From positions 40,285-48,718 of the forward strand of contig DBVN01000116.1 in the NCBI GenBank assembly GCA_002308515.1: a stretch of DNA of 8,434 bases, in the 5' to 3' direction. The DNA is from Verrucomicrobia bacterium UBA1263. GTDB lineage: Bacteria > Verrucomicrobiota > Verrucomicrobiia > Limisphaerales > UBA1412. Of this stretch, positions 1 to 5,048 are shown in pieces. Positions within the stretch are counted from its first letter, which is position 1, and each line of letters starts with the position of its first letter. The position numbers were made by a program, and so were the translations under genes. Below the pieces are notes generated by a model. It ran no database searches. It was given only the letters and a program-made list of their open reading frames with translations, and was not told where the DNA came from.

Positions 1-4
1 AGAA

Positions 5-31
5 ATTGTAAAAAACAGGTGTTTTTTCAAT
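5..31. other. A/T-rich hairpin at the left edge
   Basis: ATTG at 5-8 and AAAAAAC at 10-16 pair with GTTTTTT at 21-27 and CAAT at 28-31. The loop is AGGT and T9 is bulged. It could be a weak terminator of a gene to the left, but the U-run lies inside the stem and the neighbouring gene is not in the window, so the role is open. Confidence 0.35.
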
Positions 32-49
32 GTAATAATTTCTTACATT

Positions 50-104
50 TCATTTTCTCTCTAACTCTTTCTCTTGCTCTCTATTTCTTGCTTTTCCCTG
101 TTTT
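50..104 (+). other. Polypyrimidine tract
   Basis: About 55 bases consist almost wholly of C and T, with only scattered purines. The tract lies between the edge hairpin and the inverted-repeat cluster. No reading frame or known signal is recognised in it. It ends where the CTAAT of the first inverted-repeat arm begins at 105. Confidence 0.4.
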
Positions 105-143
105 CTAATGGCGATTTTGGGATAATCCAAAAATCGTTATTAG
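105..143. repeat. Long hairpin formed by two opposed repeat ends
   Basis: The arm 105-121 (CTAATGGCGATTTTGGG) pairs with 127-143 (CCAAAAATCGTTATTAG) across the loop ATAAT. The stem has 17 positions, with two G-T wobbles and one G-A mismatch. The left arm plus loop is a near copy of 294-315 (20 of 22 bases agree). Hence 105-121 looks like the right end of a second copy of the element found at 127-310, with the two copies sharing one ATAAT. The structure may also fold in RNA if transcribed. Confidence 0.6.
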
Positions 144-197
144 AAATCCAAAAGTTAATTAAAACAATAAATAATATCCTTAACAATAATGACTTAC

Positions 198-252
198 TGT
201 AGAAACGAGCGACCCGCTCGTCTCGGAGACGCGAGAGTCTCGCATCTCTACA
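198..252. repeat. Compound palindrome inside the MITE-like element
   Basis: The outer arms TGTAGA (198-203) and TCTACA (247-252) enclose two GC-rich hairpins. ACGAGCG (205-211) pairs with CGCTCGT (215-221) around a 3-base loop. GAGAC (226-230) pairs with GTCTC (237-241) around GCGAGA. This gives a three-way-junction shape. It is far more GC-rich than its surroundings, which suggests selection on structure or a REP-like repeat captured in the element. Confidence 0.55.
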
Positions 253-279
253 TAACATATTTATTTTGAATATGTTATG
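251..279. repeat. Perfect 11-bp inverted repeat
   Basis: CATAACATATT (251-261) is the exact reverse complement of AATATGTTATG (269-279), with a 7-base spacer TATTTTG. It is AT-rich and close to the promoter of the next gene. It could be a regulator's operator or part of the MITE-like element's internal structure. Confidence 0.5.
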
Positions 280-285
280 ATGAAA

Positions 286-315
286 TTGAAGTACTAATAA
301 CGATTTTGGGATAAT
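286..315 (+). promoter_or_regulatory. Candidate sigma-70 promoter of the PTE-like gene
   Basis: The -35 candidate TTGAAG (286-291) and the -10 candidate GATAAT (310-315) are 18 bp apart. TG stands at 307-308, in the place of an extended -10. Transcription would begin near 322, leaving about 40 bases before the ATG at 363. The -10 lies across the right end of the MITE-like element and its ATAAT flank, so the insertion may have created the promoter. Matches are 4 of 6 and 5 of 6 to consensus. Confidence 0.45.
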
Positions 316-362
316 TTAGAGAGAGATTGCCCCCCGAAGAAAGGTGTGTTATCTTTAGACGC

Positions 363-1460
363 ATGAACAGGAGAGCTTTCTTGTTAGCGTCCGCGGCCAG
401 TGCTTTAGCCGTGACCGCGAAATGCGCAGCGATTTCCATGCCTTCCATTTTTGGAAAGGATTCTGAGGCCAAGCTGCCCGATCTCTGTATGGGCAGAGTC
501 ATGACTGTGAACGGGGATATTCGTCCCTCTAAAATGGGGATGACACTGCCTCATGAATACCTGGTTCGCGACTTTGATGGAATACACGAAGGGATCGCCA
601 TCCGCTACGATATGGAGAAAGCTTTTAACCTTTTGCTGCCGTACCTGTTAGCGTTGAAACGCGCCGGCTGCGATACACTGGTGGAGTGTACGCCGGTTTA
701 TATCGGACGCAATGTTCGCTTTTTGCAGCGTCTGTCCAAAGCCTCCGGGCTGAATATCCTGACCAATACCGGCTGCAGCGGAATGGATAAAAACCGATAC
801 CTGCCCGAATATGTGAGAACAGGTACGGTAGAAGATATCGCGTTCCGCTGGATAAGAGAGTCCTGGTATGGGATCGGGGATACAGGGATACGGCCTGGTT
901 TTATTCAGATCGGAATTGAGGGGACAGGTTTATCCGCGCCGCATGGAAAACTTTTCCAGGCCGCGGGAAAGGCCCATCTGCGAACAGGACTGCCCATCAT
1001 GGTCCATGCCCCGGATCCTATCTCGGTTTTGGAAGGACTGAGCCTGCTGCGGAAAGAAGGAGTGGATGCCAGCGCGCTGATCTGGGCGCATACCGCGGAA
1101 AGCGACGCGGCGGATCTCTTGGAAGTAACACGCTTAGGAGCTTGGGTTTGCATGGATAATGTGAAAACAGCGGGCATCGCCGAATCGGTGAAAACACTCT
1201 ATCGGCTGAAAAAAGCGGATATGCTGGATCATGTGCTGATATCCCAGGCGCATTACTGGACAGTGGATGAAAGCCGTGGACTGAAAAAAATGGGCGAGGA
1301 CCGAATGTACCTGACGATCTTCAACAAACTCATCCCGCGCCTGGAAAAAGCCAACTTCAGCCGCTCCGATATCTGTCGCCTGACAGAGAAAAATCCCCAG
1401 AAAGCGTTTGAGATATCCGTGCGCAAAGGAAAAACACGCAAAAAATATCTGCTGTTCTAA
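363..1460 (+). CDS. Exported phosphotriesterase-family (PTE/PF02126-like) protein with degenerate metal site
   Basis: The product has 365 residues from ATG 363. A TTG at 327 is in frame but would add 12 residues in front of an export signal, so ATG is preferred. GAAGAAAGG at 336-344 is a distant ribosome site. The N-terminus MNRRAFLL followed by an Ala-rich stretch is a Tat-type signal, so the protein probably acts in the periplasm. The rest follows the TIM-barrel PTE fold (family enzymes hydrolyse phosphotriesters, lactones or similar esters with two metal ions): GMTLPHEYL near residue 60, VYIGRN near 112, FIQIG near 181, IMVHAPD near 213, IWAHTAESD near 241, LISQAHYW near 292, and a C-terminal TEKNPQKAFE. 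Three His ligands remain (H64, H215, H243). Other ligands appear replaced: the second His of HxH is Tyr66, the bridging Lys/Glu is Gln182, and the Asp after SQ is Ala296. It may therefore bind one metal, use a different chemistry, or be a binding protein. The family is likely; the function is unknown. Confidence 0.85.
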   Translation: MNRRAFLLASAASALAVTAKCAAISMPSIFGKDSEAKLPDLCMGRVMTVNGDIRPSKMGMTLPHEYLVRDFDGIHEGIAIRYDMEKAFNLLLPYLLALKRAGCDTLVECTPVYIGRNVRFLQRLSKASGLNILTNTGCSGMDKNRYLPEYVRTGTVEDIAFRWIRESWYGIGDTGIRPGFIQIGIEGTGLSAPHGKLFQAAGKAHLRTGLPIMVHAPDPISVLEGLSLLRKEGVDASALIWAHTAESDAADLLEVTRLGAWVCMDNVKTAGIAESVKTLYRLKKADMLDHVLISQAHYWTVDESRGLKKMGEDRMYLTIFNKLIPRLEKANFSRSDICRLTEKNPQKAFEISVRKGKTRKKYLLF

Positions 1461-1507
1461 AATAAGAAAAGATTGCTGTCCTTAAAAATAATTTGTATAT
1501 TTTGGCA

Positions 1508-1590
1508 GTGCCGTTCGCGCGGAATGCCGGCACAATGAAGTTTTCCGCTTTTGAGAGCGGGAAACCTTGAGTTAAGCCTGACCTTAACTC
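1508..1590 (+). other. Three tandem hairpins between the PTE-like gene and tRNA-Val
   Basis: Hairpin one: GTGCCGTTC (1508-1516) pairs with GAA (1522-1524) and CGGCAC (1528-1533), leaving a TGC bulge. Hairpin two: 1541-1549 pairs with 1556-1564, nine pairs including one G-T, loop TTTGAG. Hairpin three: GAGTTAAG (1569-1576) pairs perfectly with CTTAACTC (1583-1590), loop CCTGAC. None has a clean T-run behind it, so none is a textbook intrinsic terminator. They may terminate or process the transcript of the gene at 363-1460, form the leader of the tRNA transcript, or be a small structured RNA. Confidence 0.5.
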
Positions 1591-1603
1591 CGATATCGAT
1601 CCT

Positions 1604-1679
1604 GGACGATTAACTCAGCGGTTAGAGTGTCTGCTTTACACGCAGGATGTCGGGGGTTCAAATCCCTCATCGTCCACCA
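1604..1679 (+). tRNA. tRNA-Val, anticodon TAC
   Basis: The 76-base cloverleaf is complete. Acceptor GGACGAT (1604-1610) pairs with ATCGTCC (1669-1675), followed by discriminator A and an encoded CCA. The D stem is ACTC/GAGT. The anticodon stem TCTGC/GCAGG encloses the loop TTTACAC, which gives anticodon TAC (valine, GUA and related codons). The variable loop has five bases, and the T arm is GGGGG-TTCAAAT-CCCTC. Seven T residues follow at once (1680-1686) and may end transcription. The 3' end of tRNA genes is a common integration site, and a phage-like replication module lies beyond it, but no second copy of the tRNA 3' end is visible in the window. Confidence 0.96.
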
Positions 1680-1796
1680 TTTTTTTACACTTTTCCAACC
1701 TAGTAAACCTTCAATTTTTCAATATATATCCCATAAGACTAAGCACTTATATTAAGTATAGTTGTCTAATGGTAAATAGTGATTTTATGCTTGACA

Positions 1797-1929
1797 TTTT
1801 GAGGTGAATTACTGCTTTTTGCAGTATTTTGAGTAAATTTGAGGAAAATGTCGACAAAAGTGTCGACAAGTGTCGACAAAATTGTCGACAAATCTTGCTC
1901 ATGGTAGAGGTCAAAATGACACCTCAAAA
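1797..1929. repeat. 10-bp inverted repeat flanking the TGTCGACA array
   Basis: TTTTGAGGTG at 1797-1806 is the exact reverse complement of CACCTCAAAA at 1920-1929. The pair is roughly centred on the four TGTCGACA sites. A small hairpin TACTGC-TTTTT-GCAGTA (1810-1826) sits just inside the left arm. The arrangement suggests a composite binding region, though a chance match of ten bases over 130 is possible. Confidence 0.4.
1849..1890. repeat. Four phased TGTCGACA palindromes (iteron-like array)
   Basis: The 8-bp palindrome TGTCGACA occurs at 1849-1856, 1861-1868, 1871-1878 and 1883-1890. Start-to-start distances are 12, 10 and 12 bp, close to one helical turn, so all four sites face nearly the same side of the DNA. 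Each is followed by A-rich bases. Such arrays serve as binding sites for replication initiators, partition proteins or repressors. No gene for a cognate protein is recognised in the window. The array is not a CRISPR: the repeats and spacers are far too short. Confidence 0.7.
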
Positions 1930-2036
1930 GAGGGTGTGCTTTTCCCAATGGTGATGATTCCCGGAAACGATAAAGGGAGGAGCCGGATATCAGAGAACAG
2001 GGGCAGGAGCAGGAGCAATCAGAACTCAGTCAATTC

Positions 2037-2220
2037 TCTTTTCCATGGTCTAAGACAATCAAATTTTCACCATTGAAGAGAGAAATCGAAACAACTTATT
2101 GAAAAATAGATGCATATATGGATTTTATGAAAAAACGCTTATATTTGACTTCTGAGGTGTTTTTATTTGCGGAGTGGGGGGGTAGGATGGACATGGACAT
2201 GGACACTTCTTTTCCATGGT
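2037..2220. repeat. 13-bp direct repeat pair TCTTTTCCATGGT
   Basis: Identical copies lie at 2037-2049 and 2208-2220, 171 bp apart. A related sequence with an extra base, CTTTTCCCAATGGTG, lies near 1939-1953. The repeats may be traces of internal duplication or recombination sites. Nothing recognised as coding lies between them. Confidence 0.4.
2187..2204. repeat. Hexamer tandem repeat (ATGGAC)x3
   Basis: Three perfect ATGGAC units stand directly behind a run of seven G (2176-2182). It is a short simple repeat in non-coding DNA, probably produced by slippage. Confidence 0.6.
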
Positions 2221-2321
2221 GTTTAATACAAAAAGGCATGTTTGTGATCCTGTGAGAGAGAGCTATGTCTCCGTGGAAAAAGAAAGCTATGTGAGCGAGG
2301 AGCCCGTACCTTTCCAAAACG

Positions 2322-2410
2322 CACCTTGTTACCTTTTTTGTTTATATGTTATTTGTTATTAGATAGTTAAATAAAATGTAAGTGTTACCTAACAGCCACC
2401 TTGTTACCTT
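2322..2410. repeat. 14-bp direct repeats with a third half-copy around an AT-rich stretch
   Basis: CACCTTGTTACCTT occurs at 2322-2335 and again at 2397-2410. Its core TGTTACC also occurs at 2383-2389, giving three copies of the core. Between them, 2336-2380 is almost pure A and T. Repeated short sites beside an AT-rich unwinding stretch are a common layout of plasmid and element origins. The region lies directly downstream of a helicase gene. No origin is proved by this. Confidence 0.5.
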
Positions 2411-2413
2411 GTA

Positions 2414-2444
2414 CAAAGAGAAAGAGCAGAGTTTTTGTCTCTGC
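2414..2444 (-). terminator. Rho-independent terminator of the primase-helicase operon
   Basis: On the minus strand GCAGAG (2444-2439) pairs with CTCTGC (2431-2426) around ACAAAAA. The T-rich tail TCTTTCTCTTTG follows. It lies about 60 bases past the helicase stop and points the right way. The stem is short and the tail is broken by C, so termination may be partial. Confidence 0.6.
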
Positions 2445-2500
2445 CCTTGCCTCGTTTATTCGTTTCTAATTCAAGATGTTTAATGAATTACTTCTTAAGC

Positions 2501-3952
2501 TTATTCCAGTGTTGGATTGCACAAAACAAAGAACCTTGTTCCCGGTTTGCTTTGCGCTTTTGGGTTTGGATTTTCAGTTTCTCTTATATATCCATGTTTA
2601 CAGGCATTATCCAATGAAACGTAAAAAACGTCCTTACCGTATTTTTTAATCCTCGGATTAAGATCATTCCATATTTGCCAATCTGCAAGAACTTCGTATC
2701 TGTTGTTTTTCTTAAAACCGTTTTTGAACTGATTTACGATTTTAGTTTCCATTTCCTCATACTCATCTTGCTTGTCAAAAAACTGATTATAGCTGTGAGC
2801 GTAGAACTTCCAGATTTTGATTGCATTTTCAATCTCTGATAATTCAATCAAACCGCCGTCATCAATTTCGGGGTTTTTAACTATTGTTAGAATAAGTGCA
2901 ATCCGAACAACTTGGTCACCTACTTTGGAACCGCATTCTGCATAGTAGCCTTTATCATTTTCAATGGCATCCATGAATTGTAACAAACGCTTATTTGCTT
3001 CCAGTTTAGCGGTTAAAACTCTCATCCTCTCGTATCGGCCACGCTTTTCACTTTTGAACTTTTCGATCAATTCAAAAGTTTTTGAGACAATGCGCCGGGA
3101 TGTTTCAAGAAGTGCTTCACGAGCCTTTTCTCCATCTTCCTTGCTGTGTTGTTTTTCCCGATAATGCCGGGGTAAAGCTCCCTTTCGGCAATAATACAAA
3201 AACCGTTGAACAAAACCGGATTGTCTAATTTCTGGCTGTTCTAATATCGGTTTAATGATATCCGGTTGGCCTCCTGTAGTGATACATACATTCACATAGC
3301 CTTTCAACTTAGTTATGCCACTTTTTCGGATGCTGTCTGAAGCTCTGCCGTTCCAAAGAGAGTTAAATGGCCCGGTGTTGTCTTTTTGCCCTGTTTTTAG
3401 GTTTTGAAAAAATGTATGAGCCTCATCCACACTGATAAGCAATGAGGATTGTATGCTTGGACTCAAAACCATAACTACTGATTCATAATTGATATCACCT
3501 GTTATGCAAGTGAGCTCGCTAGGTTTATCTTTTTGTAGTAGGGCTTTTTGATTTTGATCTAGTTCGGGGTTCGCCATATCGGCTTTCCATTGCTCTAATA
3601 GTTTTTGATATTGTTCCTCTAGCTTTTCCTCAAGAGCCAGTATCGGCATTGTTCCTAATCTTAAGGCAGGGCTTTTTCTAGTGCCAGACGGTGATATGTA
3701 CATTGTCTGCAAGGTGGGTTGATTATACCAAGTACCATCACCGCAATGAGCCCAAGTATTTGCCCCAATTAGTACTCCCAAGGTTGCCCAGAGGGGGGTA
3801 ATAATCGCCACCGGGTCATTGTCGTTTAGGTCGGCTAGTGTAATGCAGTAGTTTCTTAAAACTTCAGGAACTGCATCCCAAGGGAATTCTGTTTGAGGTT
3901 CACCGATGATTCGTTTATCTAATATGTCCTTGTCTACTATTTTTTTAGGCAT
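2501..3952 (-). CDS. DUF3987-type P-loop replicative helicase/ATPase of a mobile-element replication module
   Basis: The product has 483 residues. After an N-terminal helical part, a Walker A-like motif SPSGTRKSP lies at 87-95. The usual Gly before Lys is Arg92, while Lys93 and Ser94 are kept. Walker B LLISVDEAH is at 171-179. LWNGRASDSIRKSG (199-212), ITTGGQPDII (224-233) and GFVQRFLYY (246-254, a likely arginine finger) match the DUF3987 family pattern. The C-terminal 80 residues look like a winged helix. Such proteins are found beside Toprim primases in phages, satellites and integrative elements, and are thought to act as helicases at the fork. AAGGAGA stands 8 bases before the ATG, and the start overlaps the primase stop by 8 bases (ATGCCTAA-like overlap), so the two are translationally coupled. 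GC is clearly lower than in dnaE. The family call is good; helicase activity is inferred. Confidence 0.8.
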   Translation of the reverse strand: MPKKIVDKDILDKRIIGEPQTEFPWDAVPEVLRNYCITLADLNDNDPVAIITPLWATLGVLIGANTWAHCGDGTWYNQPTLQTMYISPSGTRKSPALRLGTMPILALEEKLEEQYQKLLEQWKADMANPELDQNQKALLQKDKPSELTCITGDINYESVVMVLSPSIQSSLLISVDEAHTFFQNLKTGQKDNTGPFNSLWNGRASDSIRKSGITKLKGYVNVCITTGGQPDIIKPILEQPEIRQSGFVQRFLYYCRKGALPRHYREKQHSKEDGEKAREALLETSRRIVSKTFELIEKFKSEKRGRYERMRVLTAKLEANKRLLQFMDAIENDKGYYAECGSKVGDQVVRIALILTIVKNPEIDDGGLIELSEIENAIKIWKFYAHSYNQFFDKQDEYEEMETKIVNQFKNGFKKNNRYEVLADWQIWNDLNPRIKKYGKDVFYVSLDNACKHGYIRETENPNPKAQSKPGTRFFVLCNPTLE

Positions 3953-5048
3953 ATTTTAATTCTCCTTTTACTATTTCAATTGTTTCTGTTGTCGGATTTT
4001 CTCCAGGTTTTACCATGTCCCAAAGATCTCTAAGATCATTCTTTCCATGGTGATCTACCGCATCCAGATTATTACATTTTTCTTGAAGTGCGTCCTTCCA
4101 AACACACTGGCCATGTTCTCCGGCATCGTCATTGTCAAAAGCCAGCCGAACATTACACCCGGTCAGAGTTTCCACGATCTCCGCTGTGGGGTTTACATTA
4201 GCTCCTAAAATTCCAAGTGGAAGTACCTTGGGAATAATAAGGCCGAAGTGGTTTGCTAACGCCCACCCGGCAAGATAATCTGTGACACCTTCGCAAACCA
4301 GTAATAAACATTGATTTTTTAAGTATTCTGGATTGTTGATACGCAAATACTTAACAAGATTCACAATCAGTGTCCATCCTATCGGGTAAGAGGTTAATGT
4401 GCCCCGAAGGTTATGTTTTGTATATCCATTGCAAAATGGTTCTCCATCGAGTCTGACAGCTTGAGCGGAGTGCCAAAATCCATCAGTAAGACACCAGCAC
4501 GAATTTTCTTCTGAGTCGTACCACTTGTAGAGAATCCCTTCATTGCATAGCGGTCTTAGAACTGGAACCGGGATTCCATATCTTGCTTCGATTGCAGAAA
4601 GCTCCGCTTCAGATAGCTCGTAAAACTTCCATTCTCGTCTTGTGGCTTGTTTTTCTGTGGTGTCACCTGCATCTATGCTCTTGAGAGATATTTCTTTATC
4701 AGCTTCGTTGTTCATACTTTCAATTGATTTTGGCCTTTCGTTCTGTGTTGCACGCTTATATCTAGACCTATAAGAGTTATCTTGATTTCTATCATACAGA
4801 TAAAGGTCTGCTGTGTTCAATCCACAGACAGCTAATACCTTTTCAAAACTACATCCAGCCATGCAGCGTATAAGTGCTCGCCCATCTTTTACGGTAAATG
4901 ATAGACTTGGTGTATTGTCATTGTGTGCAGGGCAATGCAGCATTACCTCTTGTATGTGGTCGGTCGCTATGAATTTAGGATCAATTGCTTTGCCTACATA
5001 GCGGAACAGATCATCGTTATCTTGAATTAATGGATTATGTAACCCCAT
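3945..5048 (-). CDS. CHC2 zinc-finger/Toprim primase-like protein
   Basis: The product has 367 residues and resembles the N-terminal primase part of phage and plasmid replication proteins. A CHC2-type zinc site is formed by C39, H42, C62 and C66 within HCPAHNDNTPSL and RCMAGCSFEKVLAVCGL. This is the DNA-binding zinc ribbon of DnaG-like primases. Residues 90-135 are a polar linker. The Toprim domain has VCEGVTDYLAG (acidic E253) and AFDNDDAGEHG (D305 and D307), which bind the catalytic metal during RNA primer synthesis. It is much shorter than DnaG and has no helicase domain; the next gene supplies one. The start ATG is supported by AAAGGA five bases upstream and by an in-frame TAA shortly before it. 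The first 22 bases overlap the end of dnaE. A -1 frameshift in dnaE would enter this frame. It probably primes replication of a mobile element. Confidence 0.85.
   Translation of the reverse strand: MGLHNPLIQDNDDLFRYVGKAIDPKFIATDHIQEVMLHCPAHNDNTPSLSFTVKDGRALIRCMAGCSFEKVLAVCGLNTADLYLYDRNQDNSYRSRYKRATQNERPKSIESMNNEADKEISLKSIDAGDTTEKQATRREWKFYELSEAELSAIEARYGIPVPVLRPLCNEGILYKWYDSEENSCWCLTDGFWHSAQAVRLDGEPFCNGYTKHNLRGTLTSYPIGWTLIVNLVKYLRINNPEYLKNQCLLLVCEGVTDYLAGWALANHFGLIIPKVLPLGILGANVNPTAEIVETLTGCNVRLAFDNDDAGEHGQCVWKDALQEKCNNLDAVDHHGKNDLRDLWDMVKPGENPTTETIEIVKGELKYA

Larger units (their letters stand above)
127..310. mobile_element. MITE-like non-coding element, 184 bp, with 17-bp terminal inverted repeats and ATAAT target duplication
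   Basis: The left end 127-143 reads CCAAAAATCGTTATTAG. The right end 294-310, read on the other strand, is CCCAAAATCGTTATTAG, a 16 of 17 match. ATAAT stands directly outside both ends (122-126 and 311-315), as expected of a 5-bp target-site duplication. The interior has no credible gene. It holds a compound palindrome (198-252) and a perfect 11-bp stem (251-279). Inverted ends, duplicated target and lack of coding are the usual signs of a miniature inverted-repeat transposable element moved by a transposase encoded elsewhere. I do not recognise the parent IS family. An alternative is that the repeats are protein-binding operators around the downstream promoter. Confidence 0.5.
1680..2500. other. 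Repeat-rich intergenic region without a convincing gene
   Basis: About 820 bases lie between tRNA-Val and the 3' end of the helicase gene. Short open frames exist on both strands, but they start at TTG or GTG without ribosome sites, have low-complexity products, or run through the TGTCGACA repeats, so I do not call genes. The region instead carries phased palindromes, inverted and direct repeats, an AT-rich stretch and a minus-strand terminator, each listed separately. This is the kind of content expected at a replication origin, an operator region or the worn end of an integrated element. Confidence 0.6.

Noticed and set aside
327..362. TTG start adding 12 residues to the PTE-like protein
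   Set aside because: It would place a polar extension before the twin-arginine signal and lie only about 5 bases from the predicted transcription start. ATG 363 fits better.
1791..1830. Promoter from the perfect -35 box TTGACA at 1791-1796
   Set aside because: No acceptable -10 box lies 16-19 bases downstream, and no gene follows on that strand.
1849..1890. Reading the TGTCGACA array as a CRISPR
   Set aside because: 8-bp repeats with 2-4-bp gaps are far below CRISPR repeat and spacer lengths, and no cas gene is present.
1766..1948. 60-codon minus-strand frame through the TGTCGACA array
   Set aside because: Its repetitive middle is the palindromes read as codons. No ribosome site and no family resemblance.
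1870..2076. 68-codon plus-strand frame beginning GTG inside the TGTCGACA array
   Set aside because: No ribosome site, low-complexity product, and its first residues are just the repeats translated.
2096..2317. 73-codon minus-strand frame beginning TTG
   Set aside because: Rare start without a convincing ribosome site. It runs through the (ATGGAC)x3 repeat and the operon terminator lies upstream of it.
2322..2410. GTAACAAGGT-like sequence resembling the conserved 3' part of 16S rRNA
   Set aside because: The match is about ten bases and occurs twice in AT-rich DNA. No other 16S sequence is adjacent, so it is coincidental.
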